Assembly: GCF_016446285.1 (NCBI RefSeq)
Contig: NZ_CP054140.1
Span: 539,501 to 603,500 of the forward strand
DNA from: Desulfobulbus oligotrophicus
GTDB lineage: Bacteria; Desulfobacterota; Desulfobulbia; Desulfobulbales; Desulfobulbaceae
Reading direction: 5' to 3'
Length of the DNA stretch: 64,000 nt
A program made the translations under genes and the position numbers. Shown here in pieces: positions 8,091 to 17,342 of this stretch. The notes beneath the pieces are model-generated. The model saw only the letters and a program-made list of their open reading frames with translations, did not search any database and was not told the origin of the DNA. The number at the start of each line of letters is the position of its first letter. Position 1 is the stretch's first letter.

Positions 8091-9472
8091 CTGAAGTCCT
8101 GAAGATTGATCCCGTGTCTGTTAATTTTATCGTACAGACTTTTCCGGGATATTCCCATTATTGCACAGGCAGCATTGACCTGTCCCTTAACATGCACGAG
8201 AACCTGTTCCACATACAGTTGCTCCTGTCTGCCCATGTACTCCTTCAGAGGGGAAGCCATAACAGATTGAGGTATACCTGTGACCGTTTGCTCGCAGCTG
8301 ACTGCTTCAGGTTTACCGAACACACAGCATCGGCGCACAAAATTGCGTAATTCACGGACATTACCGGGCCATTCCCGCTCCATCAACTGGCGGACCAAAG
8401 CCGGTGTGTATGGCTCCACTGCCCCCTCTTGTTCGTCTCGATACTCATTCCAGAAATAATCAACCAATAGGGGAATATCATCCCTTCGTTCCCGCAGAGG
8501 TGGCAGGTGAACAGGCAACACGTTGAGACGAAAGTATAGATCCTGTCGAAACGCCTCTCGATCCACCTCGGCCTGCAGATCACGGTTTGTAGCGGTTACA
8601 ATTCGTGCTCTTAAAGAAATGGCACTGTTCCCGCCCAGCCGCGTGAAGGTACGATCTTCAAGAACACGTAAGAGCTTGGCCTGTAAGTGAAAAGGCATGG
8701 AACAGATCTCATCAAGAAAAAGTGTTCCATCACCGGCGTATTCAAATTTTCCAATCTTACGATGGGTGGCACCGGTAAAAGCCCCCTTCTCATGGCCGAA
8801 CAGCTCGGACTCGATCATCTCTACGGGCAGCGCCCCCATATTCACGGCAACGTAAGGGCTGCCTTCATTAGACCCTATGGTGTGGATAGCACGAGCAACC
8901 AGCTCTTTTCCGGTTCCGGTTTCACCTGCAATCAGCACAGGATCAGTTTCCCGGCCAATGGTCTCAATGAGATCGTAGAGATTAAGCATGGACGGATGAC
9001 TGCCGATGAGACCATAAAATCGGGAACGACTGGCCCGGCTGGCATGCAGCTGCTGCTCGAGCCGGCGGTTGTCCAGCACCAGTTGTCTTCGCTCGATAGC
9101 CCTTGTCAAAGTGGTCAGAATGATGTCTTCATCCACCGGTTTTTGCAGAAAATCATAAGCTCCCTTTTTCACCGCCTCCACAGCCATTGTGATATCACCA
9201 TGGCCGGTCATGAGAATAACCGGAAGATCCACATCCAGCTCAAGAATTCGCTCCAGCAGCACCATCCCACTCATCTCCGGCATACGAATATCTGCCAGAA
9301 CTGCAACGAAACTGTGCTCACCAACACTTACCAACGCCTCAACAGGGTTCGCAAAGGTGTGCACAGTATAGCCATGCAGCATAAGGGTCTGTTTGATCGC
9401 TGCCAAAAGATAATGGTCATCATCAACAACCAAAACGCGAAGCCTTGGCGCAGCAGATTCCACGAAGCTCAT
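8057..9472 (-). CDS. Sigma-54-dependent response regulator, DctD-like
   Basis: NtrC-class activator of 471 residues. Receiver domain with VVDDD and phospho-acceptor Asp61 ([10 protein letters not shown]), AAA+ domain with GETGTGKE, a canonical GAFTGA loop and LFLDEICSM, and a C-terminal Fis-type HTH ([19 protein letters not shown]). The start at 9472 is chosen because ATG overlaps the stop of the upstream kinase as ATGA; an upstream extension of the frame would run into the kinase. DctB/DctD pairs control dicarboxylate uptake, but no transporter is adjacent, so the regulon is open. Confidence 0.9.
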   Translation of the reverse strand: MSFVESAAPRLRVLVVDDDHYLLAAIKQTLMLHGYTVHTFANPVEALVSVGEHSFVAVLADIRMPEMSGMVLLERILELDVDLPVILMTGHGDITMAVEAVKKGAYDFLQKPVDEDIILTTLTRAIERRQLVLDNRRLEQQLHASRASRSRFYGLIGSHPSMLNLYDLIETIGRETDPVLIAGETGTGKELVARAIHTIGSNEGSPYVAVNMGALPVEMIESELFGHEKGAFTGATHRKIGKFEYAGDGTLFLDEICSMPFHLQAKLLRVLEDRTFTRLGGNSAISLRARIVTATNRDLQAEVDREAFRQDLYFRLNVLPVHLPPLRERRDDIPLLVDYFWNEYRDEQEGAVEPYTPALVRQLMEREWPGNVRELRNFVRRCCVFGKPEAVSCEQTVTGIPQSVMASPLKEYMGRQEQLYVEQVLVHVKGQVNAACAIMGISRKSLYDKINRHGINLQDFRKKEVNRKQSD

Positions 9473-10695
9473 ACCGCTCTCTCCCCACACTGTTCTGCCG
9501 GGCAGCCATGCTGATATTGCGGGAAATAGATGGAAAAACATGCACCCATACCTTCTGCACTTTCCACTTCAATATATCCGGAGTAACTGCGAACAATCCG
9601 ATCAACGATGGACAGCCCCAACCCTGTACCGGTGCCGACAACCCGGGTGGTAAAAAACGGGTCAAAGATCTTTTTCTGCAACTCTTCCGGGATCCCTTCA
9701 CCATTATCTGCCACGGTAATCAAAATATAGGGTTCTTTTTGCATGGTTTGAAGGTTGAGACATTGAACAAGATTACTCGTAATGGTCAACTTCGGCTTTT
9801 CAACACGCCCCATGCCCTGTATGGCATTTTGGACCAAATTCAGAAAAACCTGCTCAAGCCGGACTTCAACACCTAAAACTTCACATGCCTGCGGAGTCAA
9901 CCGTAAATCAAGAGTTATTTCACTTAAACGCAACTGTGATTCGAGGAACTGCAGGATCTTGCGAATAATGCCATTCAGATCCAGCGGCGACTTTTCTTCT
10001 TCCACCTTCCGCCCAAAGCTGCGCATGGTGGCAATAATAGAGGAGGCCTTGTTGACTCTATCGATGATAACATGGAGATTTTCTCGTAGCATCTCAGTAT
10101 GGTCACCTGATGTTTCCAGTGCCTTGAGACAGTTACGGGCAAAAAGCAATATCGCATTTAAAGGTTGGGTCAACTCATGGCCCACTCCAGCCGCCATCTC
10201 ACCAAGACTGGCAAGTCGGCTGGAGTGGATCAACTGCTTTTGCCCCTCCTGCATCTGTGCCATTAAACCGTAAAATTCGCTGCAGTCCGAGCAGATCAGC
10301 ATGTGCAAGGTAAGCCCGTTGGGGTTGACATAGGTTGAACCACGCATTTTCACTGGAAAAAAGCCACCCTTGCCATCCTTCAAATATGCCTCAAGTTCGA
10401 TAAACCCACCATCTACAAAAGCCTGACGAATTGTGTCAGCCATCTCTGTGGAGACCAGATCATTGAGCAGGAGTTGGTGACCGGCGTCAAAGGTCACCCC
10501 AGTGCGTTCGAGAAATTCGCGGTTGGTCTGAATAATTCTGAACTCATCATCCATCAGAAGAAACAGCTCGGAAATACTGGCAAGTATCCGTTCAGTAAAC
10601 GATCTGCTCGCCTCCATCTCCTCATGCTTCCTGAGAACGCGAACAACAAGATCCTGCCGCTGTTTTTCCAATATCTTAATGGTTTGATCATGCAT
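9469..10695 (-). CDS. Soluble PAS-domain sensor histidine kinase
   Basis: A 408-residue kinase without a convincing TM segment. An N-terminal coiled region and a PAS-like domain ([21 protein letters not shown]) precede the H-box [13 protein letters not shown] (His173) and an ATPase domain with NAIQGM, DNGEGIP and GTGLGLSI. The H-box HELTQPL is of the DctB/NtrB-like HELNQPL type. The ATG at 10695 has GGGAG upstream; earlier in-frame starts lack this. It is translationally coupled (ATGA) to the DctD-like activator, its evident partner, and should sense a cytoplasmic signal. Confidence 0.88.
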   Translation of the reverse strand: MHDQTIKILEKQRQDLVVRVLRKHEEMEASRSFTERILASISELFLLMDDEFRIIQTNREFLERTGVTFDAGHQLLLNDLVSTEMADTIRQAFVDGGFIELEAYLKDGKGGFFPVKMRGSTYVNPNGLTLHMLICSDCSEFYGLMAQMQEGQKQLIHSSRLASLGEMAAGVGHELTQPLNAILLFARNCLKALETSGDHTEMLRENLHVIIDRVNKASSIIATMRSFGRKVEEEKSPLDLNGIIRKILQFLESQLRLSEITLDLRLTPQACEVLGVEVRLEQVFLNLVQNAIQGMGRVEKPKLTITSNLVQCLNLQTMQKEPYILITVADNGEGIPEELQKKIFDPFFTTRVVGTGTGLGLSIVDRIVRSYSGYIEVESAEGMGACFSIYFPQYQHGCPAEQCGERAV

Positions 10696-11100
10696 TACTT
10701 CACTCCCTTGTGCCGTACATTCGGAAGGACTGTGCAATGTCCTGTCAAACAGCATATTCCGAAAGCAGTTTATTTGGGTTGAGTCAGACCTTTACACAAC
10801 GGACTGCCGGAGGTGTGAAAATGTTTTTTTCCTCCTTTCTGTTTTCTCCGGATTCTTTCACTTTATTTCTGTACACCTGTCCTTATATTCCGACTCCTGC
10901 TTTATATCTGTCACCACAACTCTCCATTCATCGGTTCCAATGCCTTATTCCGATTAGCATCCCAGGCATTCCCCTTACAGCACTTCATGCATGACAGTTT
11001 GTCCAGAACAGATCATCGCGCACAAAAAATTCACGCAAATTCGACCATGAAAACGCAGCCACTTATCAATGCCCGACATAAAACAGTGCCTATACCGGCT
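10696..11100. other. Intergenic region with nested inverted repeat
   Basis: About 400 bp without a believable gene, between the PAS kinase (transcribed away from it) and the end of the next activator gene. TTCGGAA (10720-10726) and TTCCGAA (10757-10763) flank an inner GGAC/GTCC hairpin 25-70 bp upstream of the kinase start. This could be an operator pair or leader structure; nothing else is recognisable. Confidence 0.45.
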
Positions 11101-13665
11101 TCAATTCGTCGATAATCGTGCAAGCAAGTAGCGAGATGACGGACCACGTCCTGCTTTTTCAAGCAAGCCCCTGGTCACCAGGTCACGCAAATCATATTGC
11201 GCGGTACGAATTGAAATGAGTTCGCCAACCGCTTCCTGATACTCACTCCGAGTAATTTCTCCTTGCCGAAGGATTATCGGCCAGACCTTGCGCTGACGGG
11301 CATTTAATACGATCTCAGGTGTTTCCCCGGATACCCACTTACCAGCTCGGGGCGCTTCAGCTGTGGTTGCTCGGACCGGATCTGAGCATCCGGTCGATGA
11401 AGAACAAGAGCCGCCGTCCATATCCTGGATACGAGGTGCCCTGTCAGACTCCGCCACCTCAGGTAACTGATCAGCGAACAACACCTGTTCAGCCAGCAGG
11501 ATATCATCCTCCATAAAGGCAAGAGAACGGGTAATACAGTTACGCAACTCACGGATATTTCCCGGCCATGGATAATTACAGAGTTTTTCAAGAGCTCCAC
11601 GACTTATTCTGGCTGGTTCCTGTCCGGTTAAAATAGAATTTTCATCAAGAAAATGCTTGATGAGGATTGGAATATCTTCCTTGCGCTGACGAAGTGCCGG
11701 GGTATTGATGGTAATGACGGCCAATCGATAGTACAGATCTTCACGGAATTTTCCGGCAGCGGCACATTGCAGCAGATCGATATTGGTTGCCGCAATAATT
11801 CGAGCGTCGAACGCCACATCCTTGTCTGAACCCAGCGGTCGTATTCGTCGTACCGAAAGCGCACGCAAGAGGGCCTGCTGTACCCGAGGCGAGGCATTCC
11901 CGATCTCGTCAAGATGAAGTGTGCCGCCTGAAGCCGCTACAAAGGCTCCTTTACGATCAGAATGAGCCTCGGTAAATGCTCCTTTTACATGCCCAAACAG
12001 AGCATCCATCAACAAATTCTCATCAAGTGCACCACAGTTGATTGAAATAAAAGGCCCATCAGCTCTATGCCCCATTGAGTGAATAGCCTCGGCAGTCAGC
12101 TCTTTCCCCGTGCCCGTTTCTCCTACAATCAAAACATCTGCCAACACCCGGGCGGCTTTCCGGATTTGCTGCCGTAACCGGTTTATTGCCGGACCACTGC
12201 CGACAATACCATAAAGAGACATTGTTGATGATCTGGGGTCAATAGAAGATTTTTGCAAAATTCCAGCTTCAAAATCAACCGGTTGCCTCATCCGATCCTC
12301 TTCTCGTATCCCCTCTTGCAAAAGTTTATCACTACGCACAATTTTCAATTGTGTAAGAAGGATGTTGATGGGGCGTTGCAGTTGATGAAGTTCGTCAAAC
12401 AACGGTGCAACCGTCAGGGGAGTTACATCATCACCACTGGTACGTTGCTCAATTTCCTCCTGCAAAAGTCGCACGGAGCGAGTAATACGATACCCGATGA
12501 AATACATGGCCATGAAAGTCAAGAAAACTCCAACCCCTAAACAAAAAGCGAGCAGGCTTGCAATTTTGTGAGTGGCAGCCATAAAGACAAAACTTGTATC
12601 CACACACCCTATCCCACCAACAACTCGGCGAAGTTCTGCATTTTCAGAAAAAACGATGGGAACATAACTGAGGTATAAATCGCGATCACGACCGTTTGGA
12701 GACAAAAAGGTACCGGAAACCAGGGTTTGGCCGGCAACACCGGCCTGCACATTGGCAATCATCTCCCAAAAAAGATTATGCGCTGCTGCTGGACGAAAGG
12801 CAGTGGAAAACCCGGGCCTGCCGATATCACCCTGCAGGCCGACGCGCAATGTATCGACCGACAACTCATTATGTGCCCCCTCTAAAGATTCGGATTGAAA
12901 GAGCAGCCAGCCGGAAGCATCAAAAAAAAAGCCCCTTTTATGTTCATTCTCCTGAGGGAAAAGAAAGAGCGGCGACAATCTTGAAGCGTGTAACGAAATG
13001 ATATCTCGAATTTTTCGTAGATCAAGGGAGAGCGTCAGCCGACCTTTAAAAATCTTGTCAGCATCATAGACAGAGGTGGTCAACCGGATAACATGCATGG
13101 TCAGCCCACTCATCTCTCCCTGAACATGAACGGAAGGATAGACCGCCTCCATGGGATCACTTATCTGGACGTGGCCTTCCGGTTTGTCAACAAATTGAGT
13201 GCGCCCGGAGAAAATATCGAATTTTGCGCCTAATATCTGTTCTACGGCCACAGATTCTATGGTCTGCCCGGTATTAACAAGTACAAATCGTTCTGCCACA
13301 GCCTGGCCCTGAAAAGCTATTTCCTTATACCGACTCCGTTCCTCTGCTGTTTTTGCCTGCAGATGCTGCATTATCGACTCCGGGCTCAGTGGCATGCGAG
13401 CCAGGTACTGCAGCTCGTTTTGAGCGGCGACTAACAGTTGATTGATCTCATAGGCCTGTGCCAGCGCACGGGTACGTGCATTGCGCGAATATGCCTGATC
13501 CAGACTGGTCGACACAACGAAATAGACGCTGACAATCGTCCCGGTAAGAACCGTCCCAACCAGAAAAATCCCTATAAAAATCAGAATTTTAGTAACACCC
13601 CAGGTGAGAAATGTCCCTCTCTTTCTAATGACCGGTCTGAATAATGGCGGATACAAAAAGCGCAT
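11101..13665 (-). CDS. Membrane-anchored sigma-54 activator with variant GAFTEA loop
   Basis: An 854-residue one-component regulator. A TM helix near residues 25-50, a periplasmic sensor region of about 310 residues resembling a double Cache domain, a second TM near 365-390 and a HAMP-like linker lead into an AAA+ domain (about 490-720) with GETGTGKE and LHLDEIGN. The sigma-54 contact loop is GAFTEA (residues 562-567), where the family normally has GAFTGA. The C-terminus is not Fis-like but looks like a winged helix (RQRKVWPIILRQGEITRSEY). GGAGGTG lies 5 nt before the ATG. It is divergent from the TauE operon and is its likely regulator (inference). Confidence 0.85.
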   Translation of the reverse strand: MRFLYPPLFRPVIRKRGTFLTWGVTKILIFIGIFLVGTVLTGTIVSVYFVVSTSLDQAYSRNARTRALAQAYEINQLLVAAQNELQYLARMPLSPESIMQHLQAKTAEERSRYKEIAFQGQAVAERFVLVNTGQTIESVAVEQILGAKFDIFSGRTQFVDKPEGHVQISDPMEAVYPSVHVQGEMSGLTMHVIRLTTSVYDADKIFKGRLTLSLDLRKIRDIISLHASRLSPLFLFPQENEHKRGFFFDASGWLLFQSESLEGAHNELSVDTLRVGLQGDIGRPGFSTAFRPAAAHNLFWEMIANVQAGVAGQTLVSGTFLSPNGRDRDLYLSYVPIVFSENAELRRVVGGIGCVDTSFVFMAATHKIASLLAFCLGVGVFLTFMAMYFIGYRITRSVRLLQEEIEQRTSGDDVTPLTVAPLFDELHQLQRPINILLTQLKIVRSDKLLQEGIREEDRMRQPVDFEAGILQKSSIDPRSSTMSLYGIVGSGPAINRLRQQIRKAARVLADVLIVGETGTGKELTAEAIHSMGHRADGPFISINCGALDENLLMDALFGHVKGAFTEAHSDRKGAFVAASGGTLHLDEIGNASPRVQQALLRALSVRRIRPLGSDKDVAFDARIIAATNIDLLQCAAAGKFREDLYYRLAVITINTPALRQRKEDIPILIKHFLDENSILTGQEPARISRGALEKLCNYPWPGNIRELRNCITRSLAFMEDDILLAEQVLFADQLPEVAESDRAPRIQDMDGGSCSSSTGCSDPVRATTAEAPRAGKWVSGETPEIVLNARQRKVWPIILRQGEITRSEYQEAVGELISIRTAQYDLRDLVTRGLLEKAGRGPSSRYLLARLSTN

Positions 13666-13802
13666 ACAGGCACCTCCTGCTCACGAATAACTCGCACTTT
13701 AAGAAATCATCAACGTTGCAAAAATAGACTTTATCGCGAAATAGCGCAACTGTCTTTTTCCAACTACTTGATATAATATTTAATTTTTTTTTGCACAAAA
13801 AC

Positions 13803-13817
13803 TGGCATTTCCTTTGA
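13803..13817 (+). promoter_or_regulatory. Weak sigma-54-like promoter upstream of the TauE operon
   Basis: TGGCAT-N5-TTGA resembles the -24/-12 consensus TGGCAC-N5-TTGC but has A instead of C at the -12 position, which is normally important. It follows an AT-rich tract suited to DNA bending and lies between a sigma-54 activator and the operon, which is why it is listed. A TATAAT at 13772 without a good -35 is an alternative. Confidence 0.25.
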
Positions 13818-13880
13818 TACTACAGCAACAACCTGTTTCTCTGTTCCGGACCAACTCCCATGGACAAGAAACAACCCGCA

Positions 13881-13921
13881 TGATCTGAGCGCTTCGACAC
13901 CCCTCCGTTGCGCTCAGATCA
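13881..13921 (+). other. Long perfect inverted repeat in the TauE operon leader
   Basis: TGATCTGAGCGC (13881-13892) and its exact complement (13910-13921) flank a 17-nt loop about 75 bp before the first gene. Twelve uninterrupted pairs make a stable RNA hairpin or a large protein site. No T-run follows, so it is not a simple terminator. Confidence 0.5.
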
Positions 13922-13994
13922 GCTCATGAAATCACGCTGACACGCTTAACCGAGGTACTGAAACCAAGCTTTCATCAACACGAAGGAGGAGACA

Positions 13995-14291
13995 ATGAAA
14001 AAACGTATGCAATGGTTCTGGCGAACAGTTCCTGCCCTCATTTTGTTCGCCCCCGGTCTTTCTTTGGCGGCAGGCGGTGGCGGTGCCCCGATGGTTATTG
14101 TCGCAGACACCCGCAAACTTGACGGTATTCTGGCCTGGTGGGGCAATATGTACAATGAAAGCCATCTGCAGTTTGCCATTTTGACCATCATCATCATCCC
14201 GGTCACCGGTGTTCTCTTTGGCATTGTAGCGGACATCGTTATGGGGTGGATTGGCATTGACCTGAAAACCCGTGAATTAGCCGAAGATTAA
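13995..14291 (+). CDS. Small membrane protein upstream of TauE/SafE exporter
   Basis: A 98-residue protein with an N-terminal signal sequence or TM (ALILFAPGLSLAAGGGG) and a second strong TM (FAILTIIIIPVTGVLFGIVADIVMGWIGI). I do not recognise a named family; similar small proteins accompany TauE/SafE genes in sulfate reducers as far as I recall. AAGGAGGAG immediately precedes the ATG. It is 21 bp from tauE and probably forms part of the same transport unit (inference). Confidence 0.65.
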   Translation: MKKRMQWFWRTVPALILFAPGLSLAAGGGGAPMVIVADTRKLDGILAWWGNMYNESHLQFAILTIIIIPVTGVLFGIVADIVMGWIGIDLKTRELAED

Positions 14292-14312
14292 ATCGAAATA
14301 CAGGAGACTCTC

Positions 14313-15368
14313 ATGGACTGGCTTTATATCCTCATGCCCATCGCAGGCGTCAAAATTTTCTGGCCTGGCCTCATTATTCTCGGCGTCGGCGTTGGTATCA
14401 TCGGTGGCTTTTTTGGACTAGGCGGCGCCTGGATGGTCACTCCAGGTCTGAACATGCTCGGTTTCCCCATGGCCTTTGCCATTGGTACCGATATTGCGCA
14501 CATGGCAGGTAAATCGCTCATTTCCACTATGCGACACGGCAAGTTCGGTAACGTCGACTATAAGCTCGGCCTTATCATGCTCGTAGGCACGATTATCGGT
14601 TTTGAGGTCGGTGCCCAAATGGTCATGTGGCTGGAACGGATCGGATCTGTTGAAAAAGTTGTTCGCTGGATCTACATAGCCCTTTTAGCATTGATTGCCT
14701 GGATGGTCTTCCACGATGTGTTCAAACGCAAAGCCAAGGCACGGGCTGCTGCGGCCAAGGGTGAAACACTTGACGCCACTGCAACGGGTATCGAGTGGCA
14801 CAAAACTCTGCACAAAATTAAAATTCCCCCGATGGTTCATCTCAAAGCGGCCGGCATATACTGTTCTGCCTGGCTCCCCATCATCGTCAGCTTTCTTACC
14901 GGCTGGCTGGCCGGCATCCTCGGTATCGGCGGTGGCTTAATCCGTATGCCCGCGCTGATCTATCTCATAGGCTGCCCCACCCATGTAGCCGTTGGTACAG
15001 ACCTGTTTGAAGTTGCAATCTCCGGTCTCTACGGTGCGCTCACATACACCTATAAAGGCCGTACCGAACTGGTCGCTGCCATGATCATGCTCGTTGGTGC
15101 CGCAATGGGTGCGCAGGTCGGTGCTGTTGCCACCAAGTACATCAAAGGCTACGGCATCCGTATAGCCTTCGGCCTGGCAGTCATTGGTTGTGCGATCTCT
15201 ATTCTGATGAAGCTGGTCCAACCCTGGCTGCCTCAGTTTAAAAAAATGCTCGACATTGGTGCGACCGCTCTGATCCTTGGTCTGGTTTCCCTGATGTCCC
15301 TCTACATCTTTATTCGCATGGTCCAGGGTGTTAGAGAAGAGTTGCGTCGTAAGCAGCAATCCGCCTAA
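14313..15368 (+). CDS. TauE/SafE family anion permease
   Basis: A 351-residue integral membrane protein with 8-9 TM helices arranged as two repeats, each with a glycine-rich signature: GGFFGLGGAWMVTPGLNMLG near residue 30 and AGILGIGGGLIRMPALIYL near 205. The family includes exporters or importers of sulfite, sulfoacetate and related anions. A cytoplasmic loop of about 50 residues separates the repeats. Substrate cannot be read from sequence; sulfite or another sulfur oxyanion fits the presumed sulfate-reducing or sulfur-metabolising lifestyle. Second gene of a five-gene operon. Confidence 0.88.
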   Translation: MDWLYILMPIAGVKIFWPGLIILGVGVGIIGGFFGLGGAWMVTPGLNMLGFPMAFAIGTDIAHMAGKSLISTMRHGKFGNVDYKLGLIMLVGTIIGFEVGAQMVMWLERIGSVEKVVRWIYIALLALIAWMVFHDVFKRKAKARAAAAKGETLDATATGIEWHKTLHKIKIPPMVHLKAAGIYCSAWLPIIVSFLTGWLAGILGIGGGLIRMPALIYLIGCPTHVAVGTDLFEVAISGLYGALTYTYKGRTELVAAMIMLVGAAMGAQVGAVATKYIKGYGIRIAFGLAVIGCAISILMKLVQPWLPQFKKMLDIGATALILGLVSLMSLYIFIRMVQGVREELRRKQQSA

Positions 15369-15396
15369 CTAGAAGAACGCACAAGGAGAACGACCC

Positions 15397-16014
15397 ATGA
15401 ACTGTAAACATATTCTGATTTCACTTGCTGCAGCCACCCTTGCCTTTTCACTGGCAGGATGCAACAAGGACGACTATCCCAAGATTGAACAAGGTCGAGT
15501 TATTGCCTTTAATAAAGAGGCCAAGGAAGTCACCCTGCTACACGACAGCGCCATGGATCCGAGGAATCCGGTGTATGATGTGTTACCGCCCGCTCTTTTC
15601 AAACTGCCTGTCGATCCGGCTGAAACCGGGGCACTGCCCGTCGCCGGACAGCGGTTGAAGCTGGATGTTAATAAAAAAATTGTGGTGATTTTTGACACCG
15701 CCACCCAGAAGATAGTCGAACTGCCGATCACAGTTGTCGATCTGCAGCAGCCCGTCGATAAGGACCATCCGCTGGTGTATGACAAACAAACCAACAAAGC
15801 AAAAAAATTCCCGGTGGTTGATCGTGATAAAAAAACCGTCACCATCTATTCTGACCGTCAGAAGATGCTGTGCACCTTCTCCGTGCCTGATCAGTATCTC
15901 GATTATCCCGAAAGCACCTGGGATGCCGGTGATGAGGTACGGCTGACCTACCGAACTCCCGGGCAGTCGCTGCGCTTCATGAATATTACGAAAACCGACA
16001 TTTACAAACGATAA
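15397..16014 (+). CDS. Predicted lipoprotein, possibly DUF4881
   Basis: A 205-residue lipoprotein with signal peptide ending LAFSLAGC and a mature beta-rich domain (RVIAFNKEAKEVTLLHD ... VVDRDKKTVTIYS). Its pattern recalls the uncharacterised DUF4881 lipoproteins of Desulfovibrio-type bacteria, but this is from memory. CAAGGAGA lies 7-12 nt before the ATG. Encoded 28 bp after the TauE gene, it could be a periplasmic partner of the permease. Confidence 0.65.
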   Translation: MNCKHILISLAAATLAFSLAGCNKDDYPKIEQGRVIAFNKEAKEVTLLHDSAMDPRNPVYDVLPPALFKLPVDPAETGALPVAGQRLKLDVNKKIVVIFDTATQKIVELPITVVDLQQPVDKDHPLVYDKQTNKAKKFPVVDRDKKTVTIYSDRQKMLCTFSVPDQYLDYPESTWDAGDEVRLTYRTPGQSLRFMNITKTDIYKR

Positions 16015-16028
16015 CTCAATCAACCACA

Positions 16029-16056
16029 GACGGGTGAGCCAATGGTCTCACCCGTC
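16029..16056 (+). other. Intercistronic hairpin, 10-bp perfect stem
   Basis: GACGGGTGAG (16029-16038) pairs exactly with 16047-16056, and the loop itself can pair CC/GG. It has no T-run and lies between two genes of one strand, 20 bp before the next ATG, so it may stabilise or segment the mRNA. Confidence 0.5.
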
Positions 16057-16075
16057 CAATACAGAGAGGTTGATC

Positions 16076-16297
16076 ATGTCAGAATATACATTCTTTCTCT
16101 TCCATAAACTGCTGGTGACCGCTGTGAATCTTCTGGTCCTTGGTGCACTGTTCATCGCCATGTACCGTGCTTCTCTTTACCCGGACGAGTTTACCCCTAT
16201 CTTCTTTTCAACCCTATTTACTCTCTTTGGTCCCATTTTTTTATTGGGATACATCGGTAAACGCTATCTCAACAAACGTCGCCCTGTTTTGGCATGA
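16076..16297 (+). CDS. Small two-TM membrane protein
   Basis: A 73-residue protein dominated by two hydrophobic helices (LVTAVNLLVLGALFIAMY and FFSTLFTLFGPIFLLGYIG) with basic residues at the C-terminus. Not recognised. The ATG at 16076 is preferred over an upstream in-frame ATG at 16034 because GAGAGG lies just before it and the upstream extension would cross the 16029-16056 hairpin. The stop overlaps the next gene's ATG as ATGA. Confidence 0.6.
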   Translation: MSEYTFFLFHKLLVTAVNLLVLGALFIAMYRASLYPDEFTPIFFSTLFTLFGPIFLLGYIGKRYLNKRRPVLA

Positions 16298-17115
16298 TAA
16301 GCGGTGTACATTTTGCCATCTGGCAGCGATATATCGGCATTCTGGCCATGATTCTGATGACAGGAGCACTGCTTTCTCTGGCTGATGCACTGATTGGCGG
16401 TCTTGGGGGGCCGCGGGGACTGATAGAACTTGTCCCGGGAAGCCGCTTTCAGATCAGCGGTCCGATGCCGCCGCGGACTGACACCCTCAAAGATGTTCTT
16501 ATAACCGGTCAACCAAAGGATGGTTCAGTCCGCCTCCTGCCGGAAAACATTTTTACCGGCTATTGGCTTGGCGGGAGCATGTGGCGTGGAGTGATTGAAG
16601 TCGCTGATTTTGCGCGTGAAGATAGTGTTGTTATTGCTGTAAGAGACCGTTTTGGTGAAAAACAGAATCCTGCCCTGGTCTTTAAAGTACAAATCTGGCC
16701 GGATGAAGCTACCCGTAATGCGCATTCCCCATCTTTCATCACCAGAAAAACCGGCCTCAGTCCCTACATTTTTGCTGTCACCCTTGCGTTGATGGGCATG
16801 ATGGCTGCGGGTGGCAACTTCTTTTTCGGACATCTTTGGAGTCGACACCTGGCAGCTCATCACTGTGGAGAAATTTTCAGACTGCGGCAAACTCAAAATG
16901 GTGTGGAAATCACCTGTGAACTCCCCCATATGGATTCTCTTTCACCCGGAACAAAAGGTGCCGTGTATCGGCCCGCAGGTGAATACGTTTGCCCAGCTAC
17001 AATAATCAGTTCTGAACCGGAAGGAGTCCTGATGCTTGCCGACCTGCCTGAACATGTACGCCTGGGGGATATCGTCTGTGTTCTTCCTGAAACTGACAAC
17101 GATCTGTTCAACTGA
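16294..17115 (+). CDS. Membrane protein of unknown function
   Basis: A 273-residue protein with a TM helix at residues 12-33, a periplasmic segment of about 120 residues, a second TM near 155-177, and a C-terminal cytoplasmic beta-rich domain (GEIFRLRQTQNGVEITCELP ...). I do not recognise the family. It is translationally coupled (ATGA) to the preceding small membrane protein and ends the TauE operon. The two-domain layout with one soluble region on each side of the membrane is compatible with a sensor or transporter accessory protein, but this is a guess. Confidence 0.55.
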   Translation: MISGVHFAIWQRYIGILAMILMTGALLSLADALIGGLGGPRGLIELVPGSRFQISGPMPPRTDTLKDVLITGQPKDGSVRLLPENIFTGYWLGGSMWRGVIEVADFAREDSVVIAVRDRFGEKQNPALVFKVQIWPDEATRNAHSPSFITRKTGLSPYIFAVTLALMGMMAAGGNFFFGHLWSRHLAAHHCGEIFRLRQTQNGVEITCELPHMDSLSPGTKGAVYRPAGEYVCPATIISSEPEGVLMLADLPEHVRLGDIVCVLPETDNDLFN

Positions 17116-17342
17116 ACCAACGCTTTCTTTGTGAAAAGGTCATTGACAACTTTGACTATACTTTGTAGCGATTACACAAAGATAGCAGGCCCATAGTGTA
17201 CGGTGAAACAGAAAGCCCCATGTCATTAAACCGGATAGAAGACGGGAAACCACAAACCCCCGCCCCATTCTTCCAACCTGTTTCGGCCGCTTTCTTTTCA
17301 GAGCACCAAAGTGCCTGCAGCCCTAACCGCTAGGACATAAAC

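Noticed and set aside
8687-9514. 275-codon plus-strand reading frame
   Set aside because: Antisense shadow of the DctD-like activator.
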